From contig OX345636.1 of NCBI GenBank assembly GCA_947044365.1, forward strand, positions 32,064,966-32,128,965: a DNA stretch of 64,000 nucleotides, in the 5' to 3' direction. The number at the start of each line of letters is the position of its first letter. Position 1 is the stretch's first letter. The DNA comes from Petrosia ficiformis. Taxonomy: Eukaryota; Porifera; Demospongiae; Haplosclerida; Petrosiidae. This document shows positions 47,513-58,736 of this stretch, piece by piece. The position numbers and the translations under genes were made by a program. Below the pieces are notes generated by a model. The model saw nothing but the letters and a program-made list of their open reading frames with translations. It had not been told where the DNA came from and searched no databases.

Positions 47513-48241
47513 TCCTTTCCATTTTCCTTCTTCCTCTTCTATCTCTTCTATCATATGATGGAAGTTGGGATGTAGATGGAGATAGTACTTCAATTCTCAG
47601 TGGTGGTCAATATCCATGCTATTAATAGAGAGATAAGAGATAACTAAAAACAAAAGAATCAACCCAATGCAAGGTATGGATGATAATATTTTGAAAAATA
47701 TGTAAACATGGATACAAGTACTTATACACACTACTATATAAAGCAAGAGAGAAAAAAATAACTATAAACATATACTATAGATTAAGTACAACATTTTGCG
47801 TATGGTTCTAACGAGCAGATTTTTCTTGGAGGAAATCTACAGAAGAATGAATGTAGTGATAAGTAAATACTATGACTAACTTTTTATTTTCCATCACACA
47901 TCTACATTAGTCCGAACTAATAATTATTACAAATGGTGCAATGTCACTTGTAATAACTCTTTTATACTCTGCAAACTTTCTTCCATCTAAGCTGAAAAAA
48001 GTGCCACAGTGTCTGTTACAAGTTGTACTGTGTGCACTTTACATGAAAGGTTGTTACTTCATACAAAGAGTCATGAAATTGTTGCATTCTGTGCTTTGTA
48101 CTTTTGTAATGGGTACAATAGTATCTTCGTTGTGACTTGCTTTGTATCAATAAACTATGTGCTTTTTAAAATATACTTGTTCCGTCATTTGACAAAATTG
48201 TTCTAGACCACACCTACTGTTTAAAGCCTGGTTCCATAAAT

Positions 48242-48723
48242 TTGTCCAATGAAAGTGTCACATTCTGTGATCCTGAAGATATCCCAATTGTATTCAGTAC
48301 CAAAATAATTACTGCAGAAGACATTTTGGAAAGGAAAACTAGAGATCAAACCTCCAATGCTTTATGGTTTACAGAAAGACAAAACCGAATAACGGGATCC
48401 AAGTGTGGACGCACCCTTCAACTGATAAAAAAGACAACAGCACTTCTTCAGTCTACCATTTACAGAAAGCCATTTATACATGTTCCAAAAGCAAAAGGGA
48501 TCATTCATACTACCACCAGGTCCAGCTGCAGCTGTACGTTACAAGATTTATGGCCCACTGGTGTGACTTTTGCGTTTATACTTCAAAAGGTGTTGTTGTA
48601 GAACGAATATTGCCCGATAAACAGTGGCAAGAAGAATGCATTCCCAAGTTGGACAAGTATTTTTTTGATCATATCTTACCCGAGTTGATTGACCCTCAAT
48701 GTAAGCCTAGTTTTTATTTGTAA
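48242..48723 (+). pseudogene. YqaJ-like nuclease domain relic
   Basis: The frame 48242-48450 contains TSNALWFTERQNRITGSKCG, the typical start of a YqaJ/lambda-exonuclease-type domain (arginine-containing RITGSKCG). After a +1 shift the frame ending at 48723 reads HWCDFCVYTSKGVVVERIL, then WQEECIPKLDKYFFDHIL and PEL, the conserved tail holding the catalytic Asp of CDFCVYT. The central part between is shorter than in relatives, so part of the active site is lost. It ends exactly where the inverted copy of the transposase 3' end begins (about 48724). Confidence 0.75.
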
Positions 48724-49480
48724 GGCATTGACTAGATAGAGCGGTATATTGTTAGAAAGTGGAGATTCAGTAATGGCAGATCGAGGAAGATATTATCTTG
48801 AGAGGTGTACATCTCAATATTCCACCATATCTTCAAGGTAAAACACAACTTTCAGAAAAAGGTCTTTGAGAATTCATGTGGAACGTACCATGGAAAGAAT
48901 AAAGAATTGATAATGATAATATGATTAACAAATAAATAGTTTGAGGGAAAACATCATCTAGACAAAAATAAGTGATATAATAAGACAGTTACTGTCTTAT
49001 AATATTATATCACTTATTTTTGTCTAGATGATGTTTTCCCTCAAACTATTTATTTGTTAATCATATTATCACTATCAATTTTCTACATAATATGGACAAT
49101 GAATTTTATAATTTAAACTAATGGTGGTTGCAAATTACATAAAACACAGCACACAAAAAAAATCCTATAAGTGATGTCAGTTAATGGATACAGGAATACG
49201 TTTGTCAAAAATGTGGAAATTCTTTATTCTTTCCATGGCACGTTCCACATCAATTCTCAAAGATCTTTTTCTGAAAGTTGTGTTTTTCCTCGAAGATATG
49301 GTGGAATATTGAGATGTACACCTCTCAAGATAAGATCTTCCTCAATATCGAAACCTCGATCTGCCATTACTGAATCTCCGCTTTCTAACAATATACCGCT
49401 CTGTCTAGTCAATGCCTTATCAGAGATGTTTCCAGGGAACAAAGATGAGACAAAAGTAATTGTGCCATCAGGAGAGATTC
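48724..49480. repeat. Inverted duplication of the transposase 3' end
   Basis: The left copy (about 48724-48990, reads transposase sequence on the plus strand) and the right copy (about 48991-49430, minus strand) are reverse complements, centred near 48991. The perfect core 48915-49070 carries agtttgagggaaaacatcat, then ctagacaaaaataagtgata. The left copy lacks about 150 bp present on the right (49080-49220) and 14 bp inside the atggcagatcgagg region. It can form a very large hairpin. Confidence 0.9.
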
Positions 49481-50037
49481 TATCAGAGCTTTGAAGGTGT
49501 TTTTATTCTTGTAATTTGAGAAAGTCATTTGTTGCAGTTCTGGTAGGTGATGTTGCTCTATGTATATTTCTGTAGCATTGATTATTACTTGTGTTGTAGG
49601 GTACTGCTCTTTAAACTGTTTCGGCATGGTGGCTCTCACTATTTCTCTTGAAAGGCCACACATTGGAATTTCTTTCAGCTTCAAGTACAAAACGTTTATC
49701 CATGTGCAAGTTATTCTACTAACTGTAGACTGAGAGATATTGAATCGGTAGGCAAGATGTTGCTCTAGCAGTCCCAGGTGAAGACGAACTAAGGTCAAGA
49801 ACATCTCTTCAATGGGCGGTAATGATCTTGGGTAACAGCGTTTACTTTCTTCCCCTGTTTGCGCACAACTTTCTTCTTGCTTTTTTGAATAAATCAAGCA
49901 ACTAGCTGCTGGTTCGAGAAACTTAAAGAAACCTTTAAGACAAGAAAATGTACTGAATCCGGTATAGAAAGCTATCTTAGCATCATCATCTTTGATAGAA
50001 GACAACCGAAATAACTGCTGGTTTAGTTTCATATCTT
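49195..50037 (-). pseudogene. IS5/Harbinger-type DDE transposase relic
   Basis: Starting at the right (50037), the frame encodes KIAFYTGFSTFSCLKGFFKF, then a helix-turn-helix region FNISQSTVSRITCTWINVLY. PTTQVIINATEIYIEQ follows, where the first catalytic Asp (normally DATE) is replaced by Asn. QQMTFSNYKNKNTFKALI is next, then after a frame change near 49450 the segment GDSVMADRGFDIEEDLI with the second Asp, and RGKTQLSEKDL. A conserved glutamate context (IHVERAMER) lies near 49250-49215 in the next frame. The Asn substitution and shift make it inactive. Confidence 0.8.
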
Positions 50038-50059
50038 GATCATGTACCTTTCCTTCCAG

Positions 50060-50405
50060 CTCAACAGCTCACTGGTTAGTTTGAGTTCACATTGCTCTGT
50101 CTGTGTTGAAACTTCATTCACATGTTGTCGCTAACTCGTCTAATGATGGTACAGTGTGATCTTTTGGTTTCTTTCTAGCCTTTCCTCCACGTCTTTGTAG
50201 AAGTAGAGAAGGGACTTCACCAGGATACAGATGCCTGCCTCGTGCATCAAAAAGTGTTGCTGTTCAGTGGAAGATTTTTCCAACGAATTACATGTACCCA
50301 TTGTTTCAGTAGCGTCTTGTCTTTCAAAGGAAGTCCAAAGTAGGAAAGGTGAGACTCTCTATCTGATCTGTTAGAGCAGTTTGGAACACAGCAGAAACGA
50401 ACCAT
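50060..50405 (-). pseudogene. THAP zinc finger of the transposase
   Basis: An ATG at 50403-50405 begins MVRFCCVPNCSNRSDRESH, then LSYFGLPLKDKTLLKQWVHV and IRWKNLPLNSNT, a good match to the THAP domain (C2CH finger with conserved Pro and Trp). A stop and a small deletion remove the last Cys-x-x-His part. The frame then resumes as RHLYPGEVPSLLLQRRGGKA. It lies directly upstream of the DDE transposase frame on the same strand, so both were one protein. Confidence 0.75.
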
Positions 50406-50574
50406 ACTGCTTTCTAATTAACGTGCTGTCCCTTTGACCGCAATTTCTAATAGTTGGAATATTAGTAATGCATAAGCCCTATTATAATAATGCAGTAAAC
50501 TTTGGTACTGTTTCCTTCTTCTGGACATAACTGTTTCCTTCTTCTGGACATGGTGTTCCTACAGAAAATATTAA

Positions 50575-50692
50575 TGCTAAATTAAAATAATCACTTCCAT
50601 ATAACAACCCTACATAAGTATACTTTCTTTTTTTTATACTCAACAACTATACTTATGTAGGGTTATATGGAAGTGGTTATTTTAATTTTGCT
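50575..50692. repeat. Inverted repeat, ~50-bp arms
   Basis: The arms attaaaataatcacttcca/tataacaaccctacataagtata and the reverse complement tatacttatgtagggttata/tggaagtggttattttaat are separated by a T-rich spacer (50628-50645). It lies at the right end of the THAP-DDE element. Confidence 0.9.
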
Positions 50693-50719
50693 GCTAAGGT
50701 ACCATCCCAATCTTGTTCT

Positions 50720-51600
50720 TGCAGGAGGTTTTTACTTGTGTGAAACTTTATTTGAAAATTATAAACAATAAATTTTTGTGAGTTGTTTACATACATGACA
50801 TGAAGGGTGGAAGTTAGTTTAGTAAGTTGTGTAAACTTATAACAACTGGTCAGTTTTTACCCACTGAATGCAAACATAATTCTTGAATTTGGACGCAGAA
50901 GATAATTGCGCACCATGTTTGACCTACCTTACAAAATTTCTAGACCCGCCCCTGTGTCATGCATACATGTTTTGACTTTGAATGCTAGCTGTCATTCCAC
51001 TTTTTACAAGAATGACCTTGATACATATAAAAGGCATGGATGATGTGACTTTATAAGACCATGTAATTAGAAAATATCAAGAAACACAAACTTGATGGGC
51101 AGATGTGTTTAAACTATATGAGGAGTTTTTTTAACAGACACTGCACATCTCTTAGGAGACAGGACGACTGCAGTCACTAGAGGCACTATCTGTTTCGACA
51201 GACAGTGCACTTAAATCAGTAACTCCAACTACCTCAGTTACTTGTCACCCAGTGTCAATAACCAGTGATATTTTTATGAGGTACATGTGTAAGTAAATCT
51301 TAACTAAGTACCTACGAGATTAACAAATATCATTAATAGGAATCGAGTTCAGATAATATCTCTATGCCTGTACTGCAGTTTGCAGGTCCTGTTGGAACAT
51401 TTAAATTGCTGTTATCACGTTAAAAGAAAATTTGTTCATACAGTCCTTTAGATAGTTTTGACACATCAACAGCTAACATAGGAGTAGAGAATAACTCCTA
51501 CAGGAAATATTATAGAATCTTACATGGTCCGCCGAACCAGATAGCTGTTGAGGAATGTGTACGCAGGATCGAATCAGATTAGAATCTTCGAACAGACATA
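50720..51600. other. Interval upstream of BEL/Pao relic
   Basis: No gene is seen. By position it may contain a 5' LTR and leader of the BEL/Pao element, but no second LTR copy exists in the window to confirm this. Confidence 0.4.
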
Positions 51601-51603
51601 CAA

Positions 51604-53504
51604 AGATGGTGACCAGCAAAGAAATATCAAGGAAAAGAAAGGTGCGAGGTGCACATCGATCGTCGGTCACCCGAATACTCTCTAACATTAGTGAATTGTT
51701 ACCAGGGTTAACGGAGAAACTAGAACTAGCCAATATAAGGCAAAAGAAAAGAGTCAAATATTGAAGAGTCTGGATGAAGAATTACTGACTATCACACCAG
51801 ACGATGAGCTTGAAGGTGAAGTTGAACAAGCAGACTTAATTCAAGAAAGGATACAGTTAGCCATTTCGGAGATAGATGATGCGTTGAGTGGGGAAGAGAT
51901 GTCTAGTCACGAACCCCAGGCTTCTTTTGAGCCGTTGACAGACAAAGAGCAACTTCCCTCAGGAATTTTTCCATCTCCAAGAGGAGATACGATGGCCACC
52001 TCAGACACAACAATCACTACACTTCCTATCCCTACTGAAGACACCACTGAGGCCTAGTGAGGATACGGGTTTCTCCAGACCTGACACTGTCCCCAAATCA
52101 GAATTGCCGAAAATTGACCTAAAATGGTTCAATGAAGATTTGACCCGCTGGACATCGTTCTGGGAGTCATTCGAGTCAGCTGTTGACAAAAATTCCTCAT
52201 TATCAAATGTAGATAAATTCAATTATTTGAACTCACTCTTGGAACGATCAGCAGCTGATGCCGTGGCTAGACTTGCACTAACCTCTGCCAATTACATGGA
52301 AGCTATTGCCATTTTGAAACGGAGGTACAGAAATAAACAATTAATAATAAACCGTCATATGGAAATGCTTTTGAAATTGGAGCCTGTCACCTCACTAACA
52401 AACTTGAGGGCACTCTGAACAAGGTGGAGTCACATGTGAGAGGACTTAAGTCGTTAGGAGTCAGTACAGGATCTTATGGTACCCTTCTGTCATCTGTACT
52501 AATGGAGAAGCTACTATCTGAGCTCCGCCTCATTATAAGTCGAGCCATAACGGAAGACCAATGGGATTTAGAGACCCTCCTCCAAATAGTGTGGAACGAG
52601 AAATTAACGCTAGAGAAAGGTCAACTGCAATATTATTGTTCACAGTCACACCTCTCAACAACGAAGGATGAACAAGGAACAACCCACTACCTCCACTCTA
52701 GGTATGACTTGCATATACTGTAATGAGTCACATGTTCCTTCCTTATGTAGAAAAATAGTGACAGTGGAAGCCAGAAGGGAGTCCCTGAGGAGTGGAGAAC
52801 GTTGTTATATCTGCCTGAGACGGGGTCACCTCGCAAAACGGTGTCAATCAAGACTTTATTGTAATCATTGCCAAGGCCGTCGCCACAGTAGTATTTGTAA
52901 TCAAGGAAACTCATTGCCAAGAAGGACACAACCCACAACTCTGCCGGACTCAACTCAAACCAGTAACAGTCCCCCTACCACTTCCATGTATAATTACTCA
53001 AGCAAACCAGTACTGTTACAGACGGCCAGTGTTAACACCGATGATCCAACCAAGACATCAAGAATTCGAATGAAACTTGACTCTGGAAGTCAGCGATCCT
53101 ATGTCACCACCAGAATAAAGGATGCCCTAAACCTGGTGCCTGTAACCACAGAGAAGTTGTCAATCAAGACCTTTGGCTCTACCAAGGAGACCCAGCAAGT
53201 ATGTGAGACAGTTCTTGGAATTAAAACAAAAAACCATTCATCAGAACAGTTTCCAGTACTGGTAGTAACAACAATCTGTGGCACACTTGATTACCAACCT
53301 ACACATCATGCATCAGCCAAGGGCAAAAATGGAATCTCACTCAATGATTGTTTGGAAAGGGGCCCAAAGTTTGACCAGTGCATCATGGAAATTTTGTTAA
53401 GATTCCGAATCCACAGAGTGGCAATCACCGCTGATATTGAAAAGGCCTTTTTGATGGTGCCTATTGCCAAACAAGATCAAGCTGAGCGTTATTATGTAAA
53501 GTAG
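51604..53504 (+). mobile_element. BEL/Pao LTR retrotransposon relic
   Basis: Plus-strand segments of a Pao-type polyprotein appear in order. They are a basic/helical gag start (51604-51764), an acidic linker (51761-52057), the gag core typical of Pao elements (52104-52418 and 52424-52630), a zinc-knuckle stretch with paired cysteines (52700-52900), an aspartic protease (around 53060-53290; active motif LDSGSQ) and a short piece of reverse transcriptase (53300-53504; ADIEKAFL). At least two frame changes and a stop (52416-52418) break gag. An internal deletion joins protease directly to the RT. The remainder of RT, RNase H and integrase is missing. It is an inactive genomic relic, and no intact product can be made. 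Confidence 0.85.
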
Positions 53505-53509
53505 GAATT

Positions 53510-53834
53510 TTCACCATGGCTGGGCCTTGGCGGCTCGGACTAGATGAGGAATTTGTAGCCGTTCATTACAACTAACAGCAAGATCTACAGAACCAACAGC
53601 CACATTATACACAGATCCAGCTTCAGATATTAGAGACACCACTAGAACTAACCCACACAGTACACACTCGTGCTTACTTATGATTTGATTGGTTCATTCA
53701 ATAGCAGGATCCTAGGACAAGCAACCTGCAGAGTACAGTACAAGTACCTTCTATGAAAAAATTAGATGTAATGACAACCCCAACTTCTTCTTTCTATATA
53801 CAGTCTTCTTGGAAGAAAAAACCTCCACAGGCCA
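53510..53834. other. Interval after the BEL/Pao relic
   Basis: No recognised gene. The stretch at 53790-53834, read together with 54316-54600, gives an unassigned open frame interrupted by the MITE. Confidence 0.35.
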
Positions 53835-53842
53835 CCCAGAGC

Positions 53843-54307
53843 TAGGCCTGAGCACATTATGCTGGCATAATTTTGAGAATTATAGGCGGATTAAAGCTGT
53901 GAGCATTATGCTGGCATAATAGGAAAGAATTCAGACATAATTAAATTAAACGTTCATTAATTAGTTATTACTCTAATAAATGCCCAAAAAAGCATGGCTG
54001 GAACAACTTCCTCTAGAATTTGTGAAGAGGAAATCCTTTCTGTCAATGAATCAAGTGAAGATGAGCCTTCTTTGGCTACAGATAGTACTTCATTCTTTTT
54101 TGAGTTTGCTTAAGTAATATTTTTGATAAATAGTATATTCTCAATGATGTTCATTTTAAGTTGTTAGCAAACAGCCAATCAGGAGTAAATAATCCTAATA
54201 ATTCTTTAAGGAGTAATAGGGTAATATGCAGAAATAATAGGAACATTTTGTGGGCATTGCTCAAAAGAATAATGGGTGAAAAGTTGAGCATAATGTGCAC
54301 AGGCCTA
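53843..54307. mobile_element. hAT-like MITE with perfect 8-bp target duplication
   Basis: A 465-bp non-coding element has terminal inverted repeats taggcctgagcacattatgct and agcataatgtgcacaggccta (one mismatch in 21). It is flanked by cccagagc at 53835-53842 and 54308-54315. The gagcattatgctggcataat motif is repeated internally at 53852 and 53899. Perfect target duplication and near-perfect ends suggest recent insertion. It differs in sequence from the MITE at 19843-20419. Confidence 0.9.
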
Positions 54308-54315
54308 CCCAGAGC

Positions 54316-54595
54316 AAGACGTTCCACTATCCAAAAAGTGTAAATCTATCAAGTTGTCTACAAGATTTATCCCAACCTCTTCCGAGATAGATGCATACAC
54401 CAGACATAAAGCCAAACTGAAGCAGTTATCTTTCTAACAAGTGGATGCTCTGTGGAATGTGCTCTTTGATGAAGGCGCGATGTTTTCATTGCCTGCACTT
54501 AAGTCTTCGGAATGTCCATCTGTTGTTAGTGATATCATTATTGAATCTCCTTGTATAAAAGAACCACATCTAAATATTAATTCTCTTTTTAATTA
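54316..54595 (+). other. Unassigned open frame split by the MITE
   Basis: After the MITE, a plus-strand frame reads LSTRFIPTSSEIDAYTRHKA and KLKQLSF, then MFSLPALKSSECPSVVS after an internal stop. The codons left of the MITE (EEKTSTGHPE) read on into it when one target-site copy is set aside. The protein is unrecognised. A decayed transposon gene is the simplest reading. Confidence 0.3.
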
Positions 54596-54599
54596 AAAT

Positions 54600-55930
54600 T
54601 AATAGCTACTTCATGAATTTCATACTCCTACTGGTATCATCATCGACTCCAAACATCTTTTGCTGTATGGCAAAACCAAACTAAAAAGATATTATTAAAA
54701 ATCTTGTACGTCAGTATGAATCTCTTGAGAATCCTACAGAAGGTATGAAGTTACCATGAAAGTATATATGTTCATCATATTAATAACAATTAAACATACA
54801 ATCAATTATAGACCTTATAGACCAATGTGTGATATTTGCTATGGCAATTGCAACATCCCTTACTACACAGAGAGGAAAATATAAACCAAGTATATTTTTA
54901 CCTTTTCAGGTTAGCATCAAAATTGTTTAGTTATATGCATGAATCAATAGGGTCAATATGTCAACATAGATGAAGCCCTAGCTGATATTCATAAGGTTTG
55001 AAGAATATCTAACTACCCTGGCAGACCCAAGAGTAATTGTTGAAACGAAAAGATGTTCTAAGTACCATCAAATCTTACAGCAGTTCTTGGGTGCATATTA
55101 TGTTTTTAACATAAAGTACCCAAATTCCTGTAAACCCACATGTTTACTACTTGAATTCATGTGTGGTTTAAATACCTTGAATGCTGGAAAGCTACCAAGC
55201 AATTATAGACTCTCTGATTGAAATTAAGGACTTATAATTTCATTTTCCTGTATTACGGATATTGACTTTTCGTCTGAGTAACTTTTTGCTTTTCAATATC
55301 ATTTGCATATTCATAATATTATGGATATTTAGACTTCACTCTTTAAAATCTATTTTCGTATTCATTTATATTTTGGATATTTTGACTGTAGTGTTGACAT
55401 TGAACACCATTTTGTGGTGTTAAATTTTGACACTATATAAAGTGTCATGATAACACCACTGTTATTACAGTGATCAGACTCTTCTTTGTTATCAGTTTTA
55501 TCAGCATTATAATTTTCTGTATAAAAGAATGGTGCAAAATTAATTATGGGTAAGCTTAGCTTAGAAAAGTGCAGCACTCTGCCATAGGAGCCTAGTGGGA
55601 ACCTTGAAAGTATTATAATTATGCATGATAGCTATCTACTAGTCTGGTATTGTAACGAGTCTAAGAACGTACATGTGAGAAAGATGATAAGTTGATACAA
55701 TCACTAACTCCCTCTAAAAAAAACCTAGAGAATCTCATACCAGTCCTTTTGCTGAAACCTGTACAAGACTATGGAAAGGTCTTTTCAAACAGCACAAAGA
55801 GTCTCCCAGAGTTGCTGTCAGTCTGTTGTGTTGTAAACACTGATTTGTTTCATACTTCTAAACTTTTATTTCTGGTCAACCATTTATGTAACTAATGGTG
55901 AAACACAAATTACATAGGATGTTGCTGGAA
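54600..55930. other. Interval without recognised genes
   Basis: AT-rich sequence with a small palindrome tgacactatataaagtgtca at 55426-55445. Short plus-strand frames (54800-54910) look like decayed transposon protein but are not assigned. Confidence 0.4.
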
Positions 55931-55936
55931 GATTTC

Positions 55937-56188
55937 TTATATTATCATAAATGTTTGAGAACAGGTAGCAGCAGAGAACTTCCCAAATCCAGTCAGAAAA
56001 CATAAGAATACATCATTCCCCTGTATGAAGGAAGCAATTGCTTCTTTAGGTTGTGGGCAGGTGCGTGCATTGGAGAAAACAAGTGAAGCCATTTTCTGAA
56101 AGTTTTTATAGTTACAAGGGGGTGAAGAAAGCTGAATTCTGTAGCTTGTGTGTGAAACCATAAAATTTGCATTTCTAGGGACTCTCAA
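55937..56188 (-). pseudogene. RecQ-like helicase N-terminal fragment
   Basis: The minus-strand frame contains CPQPKEAIASFIQGNDVFL and FLTGFGKF, equivalent to the Q-motif/Walker A region of the fragment at 36710-36812 (ALPTGFGKS). The final Ser/Thr of Walker A is replaced by Phe. Only this first part of the helicase is present. Confidence 0.65.
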
Positions 56189-56199
56189 AGACCAATTAC

Positions 56200-57230
56200 A
56201 GTAACCCTGCCAGAGTGCACACCCACTGCCACCACTATCACAAGAAACTTTTAGGATCTGTAATTATACCCCTGAGTGGGTGTGGCTTCCAACAGATACA
56301 GATTTGGAACTAGATTGAATGCGAGCGGGAGAGTCTGTAAACAGTGGACTGGAATGACCTTTGACCTTGCACATGCATTTAGCGCCAAAGCGATGTGCTA
56401 CTGAACACAGGAACCAGGCTGTTCACAAGACTTTCTCCTCTGTCATTATTGTTTTTATCACCGTTTTCACCTGTTTATGTAGAAGACTTGCAAGCTCGTG
56501 GTTAGAGGTACATTCTTTAATGATGTGTTTTACAACGAACCAATGTGTAGTAGAACATATTGATGAACTGTTTTACTTTTTTAGATGTTATGGAAAAATT
56601 ATATATTCAACAATGTAGAGCTTGACTTGCCTAATGTTAAGGTATGATTAACTGTTAACTGCATAGGATACAATGCTACACAGTAGTCTATTTAGGAACC
56701 CATACATTGTAAAAATGAATTGCAATTTAGAAACCTGTTTACGAGGTACTGATTGATAAATACTCAACTGATGATATAATAAGGATTCTTCTAAACCACA
56801 AAATTGATAATACAAAAGTATGTAAGCAGCAGCCTTTAAACATACAGAAGAGCAGCACATTTGTTGTTGATTTAGATTACTTACAGGATCCACATGACGT
56901 CAAGAAAGACAATTTTGAATTCTTGGTTAAATGAAAGGGTACATTTTCATCTGACTATGGATGGGAACAGTTCTCACTCAGGTGGCTACATAGCAAACAT
57001 CCTACTAATGCCAAATTTCGACGGGACAATTCATTTATTACAGGTGAATAGAATTTTTGAATTAAAGCCATTGTAAAACGTTTTGGCAATACATTGTTGT
57101 AGCTTATGCCCCATACAAATTATTTTCTGCTCATGCTTCACTTATGTGAAGTAAGTCAAAAAAATGTGTGAGATGCCATTTTGACTGACATGGTTATCAA
57201 ACTCGTCATTATCTGTGTACCAGCAGGCTT
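56200..57230. other. Interval with weak ORFs
   Basis: The frames 56648-56893 (-) and 56894-57076 (+) have no recognised domain. Nothing else is supported. Confidence 0.35.
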
Positions 57231-57236
57231 TAAACC

Positions 57237-57720
57237 ATGTTAGGGCCCCATGGTAATTCTAAATCATGTAAGCCCTTCCATCCTACATGCCCCAGTACAT
57301 TGAAGTTGATAAAAACAGAAGGATATAGTAGCATCGGTTTCTGGTCAACTACCTTGAGGGAGACTCATGTGTCAAATGTAAAACGATGTTTACGGTTGGT
57401 TCCAAGGGGATATAGGTAGTATTTTGACAGTAGATCCCACATTCTGTCTTGGAGTGTTTGAATATACTCCTATCACATACTGCCCACTGATTCTTGTTAG
57501 TAAAAATATGGAGCCCCACCTGTGTTCATGGGACCTGTCTTGTTCTTTGTCTCAAGAAGATTACTTGAAGGTATTATAGAGGTTTTGGAACTGAAGGTGA
57601 AAAGGCATTGGTCGATGCCTTCAGTCATGAATTTCGATTTGCTATTCACCTGTATTGTTTCAATCATATATGTAACAATTTGAAGAGGGAGCTTCAAGTT
57701 CGCAAATTTCCTGAAATGTT
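57237..57720 (+). pseudogene. MULE-like transposase fragment
   Basis: Broken plus-strand frames give, in order: LGPHGNSKSCKPFHPTCPST, a region seen before the catalytic domain in related elements; then LTVDPTFCLGVFEYTPITY (about 57430-57486), where the Asp of TVDPTF is the probable first catalytic residue; then after a shift GFGTEGEKALVDAFSHEF and RFAIHLYCFNH with C-x2-H (57578-57664). It is a different family from the MULE at 32456-35613. At least three shifts or stops make it dead. Confidence 0.6.
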
Positions 57721-57776
57721 AATGACATGGTAGAGCAGATATTAGAAAAGAATATTGGGTGCACATATTGTGTGAA

Positions 57777-58650
57777 GGGCTTGTTTTGATGCTGAGAGTG
57801 TTTTACCAGAGATTAGAAGACTACAAATTAAAAGATAATGTGGAGAATAAAGAATCTGAGAGTCATATCTATGACTGCTTTTGTAATAACAAAGTCAACA
57901 CAGTTATGTTAGGTATGTTATTTTGTTGCAACTAAACCAATGCAAAAAAACGTTATTGGAAAAATTGTTTGTTTGATAATTTTTTATTGTTTTAGACCAC
58001 TTCCATCAGCATTTGGAAAACAAGCAAAAGGAAAAAAGCGAATTTTTTCAATTGTTAATGAGTGATGTCATGTCTAATAACTCTTTATTTGATTTGAAAG
58101 ATCAAATGACCCTTCACAATGTTATGGAACTGAAAAATAACACGTACCACTATGTAGGGGAAATTATGGCTCTTTCTATTGGCCCTGGTCCTAATTGCTG
58201 TCCCCTGCAGTAATTGATTATCTCTGTTATGGGTTGCAAAAGATTTGTGGCACTGTGGATGATATTCCAAATGAAGTTTCAGAAGAGTAGTTAAAAAGGT
58301 ACTTAAGTATATTTATAATAATAACTGGTTAAAAAAAACATTTAATTATGATAATTATAATATAATATTTTGAGCCATTTAATCATTATCATTTATTTTT
58401 CTATATAGTGGGCAAAGGATCTGTTGACACAGCACCTCCTAATGATCATGAAGTGCATGTGAAAATTCTTGTTTTTACTACAGGAGCAAGTTCAGTACCT
58501 CCGATGGGCTTCTACCGTACTCCTAGCATTCTTTCCTGAGGCCATGCAATACCTGTGCTAATATTCTCTCTTTGCCTCTGAATATTGCATCATATGAAAC
58601 ATTTAAGTACTATTTTATTTTGGAATCACCAATGCAATTCGATTTGTCCA
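57777..58650 (+). pseudogene. HECT-domain gene fragment (G2E3-like)
   Basis: Pieces of a HECT-type E3 ligase domain are spread over two or three putative exons. The frame at 58013-58213 carries YHYVGEIMALSIGPGPNC, which fits the N-lobe motif VG..ALS...GPGP. Bases 58213-58290 continue in another frame (IPNE). At 58440-58560 the frame reads VFTTGASSVPPMGF, the C-lobe motif before the catalytic Cys, then stops. A CANILSLPL-like segment follows in a shifted frame near 58550, which would hold the catalytic cysteine. It is related to the better preserved gene at 63131-63946. Confidence 0.65.
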
Positions 58651-58736
58651 TGTTTGATGACTGCAATCATTGTTGAAGTAGAACTTATAATATTGTTGTA
58701 ATTATCACATCACATGCAGTTGTCACAACTAAGATA

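Larger units (their letters stand above)
47265..50717. mobile_element. Decayed THAP-DDE plus YqaJ DNA transposon
   Basis: A plus-strand YqaJ-like nuclease and a minus-strand THAP/DDE transposase lie between inverted sequences aacaaaattgggatggtacc (47265) and ggtaccatcccaatcttgtt (ending 50717). As far as I recall, transposons of the IS5-related ISL2EU type, close to PIF/Harbinger, pair a DDE transposase with a YqaJ nuclease, so this copy probably belongs there. The middle was rearranged by an inverted duplication around 48991. The direct repeat of 47049-47120 at 50491-50580 suggests solo-end insertions or a second copy nearby. Boundaries are tentative. Confidence 0.6.

Noticed and set aside
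51520..51545. Possible primer binding site of the BEL/Pao element (tggtccgccgaac)
   Set aside because: Its complement does not fit the 3' end layout of a tRNA, and no second LTR is available to define the LTR boundary.
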